From contig NZ_JASNRA010000001.1 of NCBI RefSeq assembly GCF_030411955.1, positions 372,001 to 436,000 on the forward strand: a stretch of 64,000 nucleotides of DNA. The letters run 5' to 3'. Position numbers and translations under genes: made by a program. This document shows, one piece after another, positions 9,254-16,527 of the stretch (position 1 is the stretch's first letter; every line of letters starts with the position of its first letter). A model generated the notes under the pieces. That model saw only the letters and a program-made list of their open reading frames with translations. It searched no databases and was not told the DNA's origin. The stretch comes from Massilia sp. YIM B02443. GTDB lineage: Bacteria > Pseudomonadota > Gammaproteobacteria > Burkholderiales > Burkholderiaceae_D.

Positions 9254-9970
9254 ATGAGTAAATTATCCCTGGACCGTATCCTGCAATCGCAGGGTTTCGG
9301 CACCCGCAAATACTGCCGCGCCCTGATCGAGGACGGCGACGTCGCCGTCAACGGCGCCATCGAAGACAACTACAAGGCCACGTTCGACACCGGCGACCTG
9401 GTATTGACGGTGTTCGACGAGGAATGGCGCTACCGCGAGCACGTGTACATCGCGCTGTACAAGCCGGCCAATTTCGAATGCTCGCGCAAGCCCAGCCACC
9501 ACCCCGGCGTACTGACCCTGCTGCCCGAGCAGTTCAGCTGGCGCGAAGTGCAGCCGGTCGGCCGCCTCGACCACGATACCACCGGCCTGCTCTTGATGTC
9601 GGACGACGGCCCCTTCATCCACGCCCAATCGTCGCCCAAGCGCCACGTCCCCAAGGTCTACCAGGCCACCACCGCCGAGCCGGTGACCGAGGCGCTGGTG
9701 CAGAAACTCCTGAGCGGTGTGCAGCTGCACGACGAACCGGCGCCCCTGAAGGCGATTTCGTGCCTACAGCGCGGCGAACACCAGCTCGAGATCGTGCTGG
9801 AGCAGGGCAAATACCACCAGGTCAAGCGCATGCTGGCCGCCGCCGACAACCATTGCAGCGCGCTGCACCGTTCCCAGATTGGCGGCCTGACGCTGGCGTC
9901 GCTTGGCCTGAAAGAGGGCGAATGGTGCTTCCTGGAGCGCGAGCAGCTCGACCTGCTGGTGCCGGGCTGA
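9254..9970 (+). CDS. RsuA-family pseudouridine synthase
   Basis: Enzyme of the RsuA/RluB/RluE/RluF family that isomerises uridine in rRNA; similarity and size (238 residues) fit 16S rRNA U516 synthase RsuA best. An N-terminal S4 domain (about 2-60, starting LSLDRILQSQGFGTRKYC) precedes the catalytic domain. VGRLDHDTTGLLLM contains the catalytic Asp, and QGKYHQVKRML is the conserved C-terminal motif. I chose the ATG at 9254 because conserved sequence starts there; an in-frame ATG at 9176 adds 26 unlike residues. It is a single gene. Confidence 0.88.
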   Translation: MSKLSLDRILQSQGFGTRKYCRALIEDGDVAVNGAIEDNYKATFDTGDLVLTVFDEEWRYREHVYIALYKPANFECSRKPSHHPGVLTLLPEQFSWREVQPVGRLDHDTTGLLLMSDDGPFIHAQSSPKRHVPKVYQATTAEPVTEALVQKLLSGVQLHDEPAPLKAISCLQRGEHQLEIVLEQGKYHQVKRMLAAADNHCSALHRSQIGGLTLASLGLKEGEWCFLEREQLDLLVPG

Positions 9971-10011
9971 CATCCGTCTTCTGCAGTCCGCCTGCAACAT
10001 CCATGAAGTCA

Positions 10012-10063
10012 ATGGCGCACGTTTGAGCAAGCTCAACATGCGTATTTGCAATACGTGCGCCAT
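10012..10063. repeat. Nested inverted repeat between rsuA-like gene and pldA
   Basis: Outer arms ATGGCGCACGT (10012-10022) and ACGTGCGCCAT (10053-10063) are perfect. Inside are TTGAGC-AA-GCTCAA (10023-10036) and CGTATT-TGC-AATACG (10041-10055), the latter overlapping the outer arm, so two alternative folds are possible. No T run follows, so it is not a classical terminator. Confidence 0.7.
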
Positions 10064-10143
10064 CAATAACAATTTTCCGCGACACTCCGTGGCGACGGCG
10101 CCGGGTACCGGCCGCCGCATGAACGCTTTTTAGAACAACAACC

Positions 10144-11310
10144 ATGCACCTCAATCGCCCGAGACTCCCGCACTGCCTGACCCTGATTCCACTGCTGCTG
10201 GCCCTGCCGGCACTGGCCCAGACCGCCCCGCAAGCCCCGCAATCGCTGGCCGACTGCACCCCGCTGCTGGACAACGTCCAGCGCCTGGCCTGCTTCGACC
10301 GCGTCGCCGCCCAGGCCGCCGGCACCGCCGCGACCACCGCTGCCGCCACCGACCCGGGCGCCGCCTCGGCGGTCGTGGCCGCTGCGCCCGCCGCTCCGGC
10401 CGCGGTGCCGGCCGTGCCGACCACCAATCCGTCCGCCGGCAGCGCCTTCGACGCGCCGCGCAACAGCGCCATCGACCATACCGCCTCGGTCGATCCGACG
10501 GTGCAGGCCGCCGCCGAATACACGCTGAGCAGCCACTGGGAACTCGATCCGCGCGACAAGCGCGGCGTGTTCAAGTTCCGGCCGCACCGCCCGAGCTACC
10601 TGATCGCCACCCGCACCCATCGTCCGAACGAAGCACCGTACCGCGAATTCTTCGACGGCTTCGACGACAACGAGGGCCTGTCGAAGGCCGAGCTGGAATT
10701 CCAGCTCAGCTTCAAGATGAAGCTGATCGAGACCCTGTTCGAGCAGCCGGTCGACGTCTGGTTCGGCTATACCCAGAACAGCTTCTGGCAAGCCGCCAAC
10801 CACGAAGCGTCCAGCCCGTTCCGCGAAACCAATTACCAGCCCGAAATCATGGCGACCATGCCGTTGAATTTCGCCGTGCTGGGCACCAACGTCAAGTTCC
10901 TGAACCTGGGCTTCGTGCACCAGTCGAACGGCCAGTCGTCGACCCTATCGCGCAGCTGGAACCGGTTCTACGCCCAGGTCGGCCTGGAGCGCGGTCCGCT
11001 GACCATGACCGGCAGGTTGTGGAAACGGGTCAATGAATCGCTGGAAGACGACAACAACCCGGACATCATCGACTACATGGGCCGCTTCGAGCTGGAAGGC
11101 AATTACCGCCTGGCTGGCGGCCATGAAATCAACGCCCTGGTGCGCCGTAACTTCAGCACCGACAAGGGCGCGGTCCAGGTCGGCTGGGCGTTCCCGCTGG
11201 CCGGCCCGGTCAAGGGCTACGTGAACGCTTTCTCCGGATATGGCCAGAGCATGATCGACTACAACTACTTCCAGCGCAGCCTCGGCCTGGGCATTGTGGT
11301 CAAGTACTGA
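10144..11310 (+). CDS. pldA: Outer membrane phospholipase A1 PldA
   Basis: Outer-membrane beta-barrel phospholipase that hydrolyses phospholipids misplaced in the outer leaflet. The protein has 388 residues, longer than the E. coli enzyme. A signal peptide (about 1-26, ending ALAQ) is followed by a Pro/Ala-rich segment to about residue 100, then the barrel. Active-site His and Ser are in FVHQSNGQSS, and YQPEIMATM is the conserved preceding strand. The protein ends with an aromatic-rich last strand (VKY). It is a single gene; a GC-rich hairpin lies between it and the next gene. Confidence 0.9.
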   Translation: MHLNRPRLPHCLTLIPLLLALPALAQTAPQAPQSLADCTPLLDNVQRLACFDRVAAQAAGTAATTAAATDPGAASAVVAAAPAAPAAVPAVPTTNPSAGSAFDAPRNSAIDHTASVDPTVQAAAEYTLSSHWELDPRDKRGVFKFRPHRPSYLIATRTHRPNEAPYREFFDGFDDNEGLSKAELEFQLSFKMKLIETLFEQPVDVWFGYTQNSFWQAANHEASSPFRETNYQPEIMATMPLNFAVLGTNVKFLNLGFVHQSNGQSSTLSRSWNRFYAQVGLERGPLTMTGRLWKRVNESLEDDNNPDIIDYMGRFELEGNYRLAGGHEINALVRRNFSTDKGAVQVGWAFPLAGPVKGYVNAFSGYGQSMIDYNYFQRSLGLGIVVKY

Positions 11311-11325
11311 GCCGGATCGTAGAAT

Positions 11326-11350
11326 GGCGGGTCATCCTTTTAGACCCGCC
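11326..11350 (+). promoter_or_regulatory. Hairpin against the FAH-family start codon
   Basis: Perfect 8-bp arms GGCGGGTC (11326-11333) and GACCCGCC (11343-11350) with a loop containing TTTT. It ends 2 bases before the ATG at 11353, so in the mRNA it would cover the ribosome site. It could also weakly terminate the pldA transcript. Confidence 0.55.
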
Positions 11351-11352
11351 TC

Positions 11353-12360
11353 ATGAAACTCGCCACCCTCGACGACGGCACCCGCGACGGCCAGCTGGCC
11401 GTGGTGTCGCGTGACCTGAAAACCGCCCACCTGGCCGACGCCATCGCGCCCACCCTGCGCGCGGCGCTCGACGACTGGGCCTTCATCGCCCCACAACTCG
11501 ACGCCCTGTACCGCCTGCTCAACGAAGGCAGGCACGAGGGCCAGGCGCGCCGGCCGTTCGACTTCGATCCGGCGCGCTGCCTGGCCCCGCTGCCGCGCGC
11601 GGCGCGCCACGTGCAGGGCGTCACCTATCTGAACCATCCCGAGCTGGAAGCGCGCGCCAATGGCGCCGAGCTGCCGTCCGCCTGGCGCGACGAGCCGCCG
11701 CTGCGCGAACGCGCCGCCGACGGTTTTCTCGGTCCGCTGCAGGACATCGTGCTGGCGCGCGAGGAGTGGGGCGTCGATTTCGGTCCCGGCGTGGCGGTGC
11801 TCACCGGCGATATCGCGGCCGGGGCGACGCCGGACGCGGCCCACGGCCAGATCCGCCTGCTGTTGCTGTGCAACGACATTAGCTTGCGCAACCTGGCGCC
11901 CGGGATCACCGGTAGTGGCTGGGACTGGCTGGCGGCACAGCCGGCCACCGCCTTCGCTCCGGTGGCCGTCACCCCGGACGAACTGGGCGCATCCTGGCGC
12001 GGCGGCAAGGCCGACCTGCCGCTGCGCGTGACCTCGAACGGCAACGGCGTCGGTCAGCTGGAAGCGGGGGAGGACATGGCGTTCGGCTTTGCGCAGCTGC
12101 TGGCCACTTTGTGCCGCACCCGCGCCATCGGCGCCGGCACCATTGTCGGCTCGGGCGTGGTGTCCAACCGCGCCGGACGGCGCAGGACGCCGGGCTACGC
12201 CAGCATCGCCGAGCAGCGCTGGCTCGAGACGATCGAGGGCGGGGCGGCGGTCACGCCGTTCATGCGCTTCGGCGACATGGTGCGCATCGAGATGCTGGAC
12301 GAAGCCGGCAAATCGCTGTTCGGCGCGATCGAGCAGACGTTCAGGCGCCCGGAAGCCTGA
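11353..12360 (+). CDS. FAH-family protein with altered metal site
   Basis: Member of the fumarylacetoacetate hydrolase fold family, 335 residues. The N-terminus (KLATLDDGTRDGQL) and the C-terminal half (RNLAPGI, PDELGASWRGGKADLPL, GAGTIVGSGVVSN, GDMVRIEMLDEAGKSLFGAIEQ) match fumarylacetoacetase-like proteins common in Burkholderiales. The family normally has a Glu-x-Glu metal motif in the context DFEAEVAV. Here that place reads DFGPGVAV (residues 142-149), so both Glu ligands appear replaced by Gly. The Asp in NDISLRN is kept. It may be inactive or have a changed chemistry, so I would not assign a substrate. Confidence 0.8.
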   Translation: MKLATLDDGTRDGQLAVVSRDLKTAHLADAIAPTLRAALDDWAFIAPQLDALYRLLNEGRHEGQARRPFDFDPARCLAPLPRAARHVQGVTYLNHPELEARANGAELPSAWRDEPPLRERAADGFLGPLQDIVLAREEWGVDFGPGVAVLTGDIAAGATPDAAHGQIRLLLLCNDISLRNLAPGITGSGWDWLAAQPATAFAPVAVTPDELGASWRGGKADLPLRVTSNGNGVGQLEAGEDMAFGFAQLLATLCRTRAIGAGTIVGSGVVSNRAGRRRTPGYASIAEQRWLETIEGGAAVTPFMRFGDMVRIEMLDEAGKSLFGAIEQTFRRPEA

Positions 12361-12373
12361 AGTCGGCTCAGCC

Positions 12374-13551
12374 TTAGCGCGGATCGCTCCAGAACTGGCC
12401 GTCGGGCCGCCCGCGCAGGTCGACCTCGACCGGGCGGCTGACGCGGCGCAGGGCGTCGGCGCGCAGCAGGCGCCCGTCCGGCTCGTGCAGCCGGTACCAC
12501 AGCAGGGCCACGCCGGACAGGTGCAGGCGCTCGCCGGTGAACAAGTTGTCGCGCACCAGCGTCAGGCCTTCCAGGCGCAGGTCGACGTCCAGCACCAGCG
12601 CGCCGGCGCTGCGTTCGGCCAGGCCGAGGTAGCGCGCCGCCGTGAACAGCGGACTCTTGTCGCTCGCTTCGCCGGCGCGCAGCGATTCGTGGAAGGCGTC
12701 GGCCGCCTTCAGTTGCGCGTTGGCGCCGCTCGCCACTGCCGCCAGTTCCTTTTTCAGCTCGCCCTTGGCGCCATCGGCCAGCGCCTGCAGCGCGGCCACG
12801 TGCGCCGCCAGCACGCCGCGCTGTTCGCCCAGCAGGCGCACCCGTTCCAGCAGACGGGCGTGGCGCTCGAGATCGAGTTCGCCCATATAGCCGTCGCCCA
12901 GGCCGGCCAGGCGACCCGGGCAGTTGCGCGCCATGGCGCTGGCGAACAGGGCCTGCGCAGCGTCGCCGTAGGCGATGCCGGCAGCGTGGCGTCGCGCTTG
13001 AACAGGGCGGCGACATCCGCGCCGGCGCGCAGCAGCACGGTCGGGGCGGTAAGCCAGGCCAGCGCCGGCGCCAGGCTGCCGGTGCGCGCCGCCGGCGTAT
13101 GGCGTTCGATAGTGCGCGCCAGTTCGCGGTTGCGCAGCGCCAGCTCTTCGCTCATGCGTCCCAGCGCGGCGTCGACCGTGCGCGCCGCCACGGCTCCTTG
13201 CGCCGCGGCCGGGTCGTACAGCACCACGCGCCGGTCCTGTGGCAGCACCGCGCACAGTTCGCTCGCCAGTTCCAGCGCCAGGTCGAAGGCGCGCGCCAGG
13301 CCGGCGGCGCCGAACTGGCGCGTGTCGACGGCGCCGGCGAGCGGCCTGGCTTGCGCCGGCGGCAGCCGCGCCAGCAGTTCGGCGCGCTCGGCTTCGGCCA
13401 GCGCCTGGCGCGTTTCAGCTTCCAGCAGCCGCGCCCTGGCCTCGAGCAGCTCGGGCGAGGGCGCCGTCTGGGCCAGCGCCGGGGCATAGAGTGCGCTCAT
13501 GCATAGGGCGATGCTGTATATGTACGGCTGCAATCTTTTAACGAAATGCAT
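12374..13551 (-). pseudogene. Secreted helical protein gene, frameshifted
   Basis: Two overlapping frames join into one product of about 390 residues. The N-terminal part (start 13551) has a signal peptide ending ALAQTAP and a long Ala/Leu/Glu/Arg-rich, coiled-coil-like region. It runs in frame to FKRDATLPA, then degenerates into Arg/Pro/Trp-rich nonsense. The sensible sequence resumes in another frame as GIAYGDAAQALFASAM and continues to the stop at 12374. The switch lies at about 12975-12985 and needs one added base, for example in the CCGG run. Whether this is a true mutation or a sequencing error cannot be told here. I do not recognise the family. Confidence 0.65.
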
Positions 13552-13826
13552 CAGCGTCTCTTTCTACCCGAATCAGGTGAAATCTCTCCAAATTCCACTG
13601 GAGAAAGATGTAACAAATTGTGCAGAAATAGTAGGAGAAGTTTCTGAACAATTGATTGTGAGATCGCAATCTCTCTAGAATTGTCGAATTGTTCCTGCAC
13701 AATCAAGGGCTTGCGAAAGGCAGTATTGAAATTCTTTCAATTCCATAATCGGATTTGGTGCGGTGCACGATTGGCCGTTGGCTCAAAAGAAATGCGATAG
13801 AATTGACGAGTTAACAAAGTGGTTCT
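13552..13826. other. AT-rich spacer with inverted repeats
   Basis: This 275-bp spacer between the divergent secreted-protein and glycosyl-phosphate transferase genes is clearly more AT-rich than its surroundings. It holds TCTCCA-N8-TGGAGA (13585-13604) and a TTGAAA/TTTCAA repeat near 13730. No gene is seen. It probably carries the promoters of both flanking genes. Confidence 0.45.
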
Positions 13827-15140
13827 ATGAGTATTATTAACCTGCCATTAGCCGGCCTCGAAATCGGCTTTGCCACATCGCTGATCTGTTCGCTGCTGCT
13901 CGTGCTCACCACGCGCTGGCACGGCCGCTACTCGCTCGACGCCACCCGCGGCGTGCAGAAATTCCACATCACCCCGACGCCGCGTATCGGCGGCGCCGCC
14001 ATCATGACCGGCCTGTGGCTGTGCCTGTGCTTCATGCCGGCTCCGCAGCAGGAACTCCTGTTGCCGGTGCTGCTGGCCGCCTTGCCGGCCTTCGTGTTCG
14101 GCCTGGCCGAAGACCTGACCCGCAACGTCTCGGTGCGCGCACGCCTGCTGGCCACCATGGCCAGCGGGGCGGTGTGCTGGTTCCTGACCGGCGTCACCCT
14201 CGATCACACCGGCCTGGCGCCGCTCGACGCGCTGCTGGCCTGGCTCCCGTTCTCCGTCTTGTTTACCGCCTTCGCCGTGGGCGGCGTGGCCAATGCCGTC
14301 AACATCATCGACGGTTTCAACGGCCTGGCCAGCGGCACCGTGATCATCGGCTTCGGTGCGCTGGGCCTGATCGCGCAGAACGTGGGCGACGTGCACCTGG
14401 CCCAGCTGTGCTTCGCGATCTGCGCCGTCACTGCTGGCTTTTTCCTGGTTAATTTCCCTTACGGCAAGCTGTTCCTCGGGGACGGCGGCGCCTACCTGCT
14501 CGGCTTCCTGCTGGCCTGGCTGTCGGTGATGCTGGTCTACCGCAATCCGTCGGTGTCGGCCTGGGCGCCGCTGCTGGCCTGCGCCTATCCGGTGTTCGAG
14601 ACCGTGTTCACCATCGCGCGCCGCCTGTGGTGCCGCCGCCATCCGGGCCTGCCGGACAGCTGGCACCTGCACAGCCTGGTCAAGACCGCGATCACGGCGC
14701 GCTACCTGCGCCGCCTGCCGGCGCCGCTGCGCAACGCCTGCGTGTCGCCGGTGTCGTGGAGCATCGCGCTGGTGCCGGCCTTGCTGGCCGTGAACCATCC
14801 GTCCGCGCCGGACGTGCTGGTGCAGGGCGCCGTGGCCAGCTTCCTGCTGTACCTGGCCGTGTATGGCCTGGTAGCGATGGCCTGGCATGCGCGCCGGCGC
14901 CAGGCGCTGCCGTCCGCCGCCATGGCGCTGGAACGCGCCAGCGTCGCGCCGCTGGTGCCGACCACGGTGGCGCAGGTGCAGATGCCGACGCCGGTGCTGG
15001 CCAAGCAGGCCGCTCCGCTGGGCGCCCCCGCCATCGTCGCCATTCGCAACGCATCCCACAACGCCGCCAACGGCGCCAACGGCCTGGCCGAGATCCAGCG
15101 CGAAGCGCCCGTCACCGCCTTCGTGCGCCGCCGCATGTAA
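13827..15140 (+). CDS. WecA/MraY-family glycosyl-phosphate transferase
   Basis: Polytopic inner-membrane enzyme that moves a sugar-1-phosphate from a UDP-sugar to undecaprenyl phosphate, starting an O-antigen or exopolysaccharide chain. The protein has 437 residues with about ten membrane segments. Family motifs are present: GGAAIM and LAEDL near the N-terminus, NAVNIIDGFNGLASG with the catalytic Asp cluster, GKLFLGDGGAYLLGF, and the His motif DSWHLHSL. After the last membrane segment there is an extra hydrophilic tail of about 75 residues rich in Ala, Pro and Val. No other polysaccharide gene is adjacent. The sugar specificity is unknown. Confidence 0.85.
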   Translation: MSIINLPLAGLEIGFATSLICSLLLVLTTRWHGRYSLDATRGVQKFHITPTPRIGGAAIMTGLWLCLCFMPAPQQELLLPVLLAALPAFVFGLAEDLTRNVSVRARLLATMASGAVCWFLTGVTLDHTGLAPLDALLAWLPFSVLFTAFAVGGVANAVNIIDGFNGLASGTVIIGFGALGLIAQNVGDVHLAQLCFAICAVTAGFFLVNFPYGKLFLGDGGAYLLGFLLAWLSVMLVYRNPSVSAWAPLLACAYPVFETVFTIARRLWCRRHPGLPDSWHLHSLVKTAITARYLRRLPAPLRNACVSPVSWSIALVPALLAVNHPSAPDVLVQGAVASFLLYLAVYGLVAMAWHARRRQALPSAAMALERASVAPLVPTTVAQVQMPTPVLAKQAAPLGAPAIVAIRNASHNAANGANGLAEIQREAPVTAFVRRRM

Positions 15141-15206
15141 GGCCGCAGGCGCCGGCCCCGGCGCTCGAGCGGCGAACAGCGCCGCAATCCCCTTCCTGTT
15201 CTTTTT

Positions 15207-15233
15207 GTAGCTTTACGGCAATCCCGGCGATAA
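15207..15233 (+). promoter_or_regulatory. Possible sigma-28 promoter upstream of flhB
   Basis: GTAGCTTT (15207-15214), an 11-bp spacer and GGCGATAA (15226-15233). The second element differs from the FliA consensus GCCGATAA at one base, but the first matches only half of TAAAGTTT. It lies 89 bp upstream of flhB. Weak candidate. Confidence 0.3.
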
Positions 15234-15322
15234 TCCTGTTCGCGCTCGCATGGGTCATGCGTCGCCTGGCGTAGCCATGCGGTATAACAGCGCTTTTCAC
15301 GGTGCACGGAAGGGGGACGGCG

Positions 15323-16501
15323 ATGTCGGAAGATAGCGACGCAGAAAAGACAGAAGACGCAAGTCCCAGAAGAATCGAGAAGGCGCGCGAGGAAGGCGAC
15401 GTTCCGCGCTCGCGCGAACTGGCCACCTTCGCGGTCCTGATGACCGCCGGCGCCTGCCTGTGGGCGTTCGGCGGGATGCTGGTGGAAACCCTGGGCCGTG
15501 CCCTGAAATCGGGTCTCAGCCTGGACCGTGAGCAGGTTTACAACCCCGCCATCCTGATCGAGCGCGTGTTTAACGACATCGTGGCCGTGATGCTGGCCTG
15601 CCTGCCGATTGCCGGCGCCATCATGCTGATCGCCCTGGTCTCGCCGCTGCTGATCGGCGGCTGGCTGTTTTCCAGCAAGGCGTTCATGCCGAACATCATG
15701 AAGCTGAACCCGCTCAAGGGCATCGGCAATATGTTTTCCAAGAATGCCCTGGTCGAGCTGGTGAAGGCGATCGCCAAGACCATCGTGGTCGGCATCGTGG
15801 CATATATCGTGATCAGCGGCCAGAAGGAAGCGATGCTGGGGCTGGCGGTCGAGCCGCTCAACGAAAGCAGCGCCCACGCGCTGGGCATGATCGCCAGATC
15901 CTTCCTGTTCATCGTCGGCGCGCTGGGCGTGATCGCCCTGATCGACGGCCCGTATCAGATCTGGCACTGGAATAACAAATTGAAAATGACGCGCCAGGAA
16001 ATGATCCAGGAATCGAAGGAATCGGACGGCAATCCTCAGATTAAAGGGAAGATTCGCCAGATGCAGCGCGAAATGGCCCGGGGCCGGATGATGCAAAATG
16101 TCCCTACTGCTGATGTGATCGTGACCAACCCGACCCATTACGCAGTGGCGCTGAAGTATGCCGAGGGTCAACGCGGCGCGCCGATGGTGGTGGCGAAGGG
16201 TATCGACGACATTGCCGCCAAGATCCGCGAACTGGGCGCGGAGCACAAGGTGGCGATGCTGGAAGCCCCCCCGCTGGCCCGTGCGCTGTACCAGCACGTG
16301 GACATCGACGAGGAAATCCCGGAAAAGCTGTACTCGGCAGTGGCGGAAGTGCTGGCCTATGTCTACCAGCTACGCGCCTACAAGAAAGGCGAGGGCGACT
16401 ATCCGGATCGCCCCAAGAAGTTGAAAGTGCCTGACGAGCTGGACCCGCTGAACCCCGCCGCTTCGGCACCGAAGCCGCGGCCCGATGCCAACGAAACTTG
16501 A
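15323..16501 (+). CDS. flhB: Flagellar export switch protein FlhB
   Basis: Inner-membrane component of the flagellar type III export gate that switches substrate class after self-cleavage. The protein has 392 residues. The N-terminus (SEDSDAEKTEDASPRRIEKAREEGDVPRS) is typical, four membrane segments follow, and the cleavage motif NPTH in VTNPTHYAVAL starts the cytoplasmic C-terminal domain. The start at 15323 has GAAGGGGGA just upstream and removes 7 non-conserved residues. It is first in flhB-flhA-flhF-flhG-fliA-motC-motD, 26 bp before flhA. A separate gene resembling only its C-terminal domain lies near 61.8 kb. Confidence 0.96.
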   Translation: MSEDSDAEKTEDASPRRIEKAREEGDVPRSRELATFAVLMTAGACLWAFGGMLVETLGRALKSGLSLDREQVYNPAILIERVFNDIVAVMLACLPIAGAIMLIALVSPLLIGGWLFSSKAFMPNIMKLNPLKGIGNMFSKNALVELVKAIAKTIVVGIVAYIVISGQKEAMLGLAVEPLNESSAHALGMIARSFLFIVGALGVIALIDGPYQIWHWNNKLKMTRQEMIQESKESDGNPQIKGKIRQMQREMARGRMMQNVPTADVIVTNPTHYAVALKYAEGQRGAPMVVAKGIDDIAAKIRELGAEHKVAMLEAPPLARALYQHVDIDEEIPEKLYSAVAEVLAYVYQLRAYKKGEGDYPDRPKKLKVPDELDPLNPAASAPKPRPDANET

Positions 16502-16527
16502 CGAAGATTAGAGACGGAGCGAACTGA

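Noticed and set aside
12089-13489. A 466-codon plus-strand frame running from the FAH gene end across the frameshifted gene
   Set aside because: It is Ser/Ala/Arg-rich without similarity. The minus-strand reading has a signal peptide and coherent sequence.
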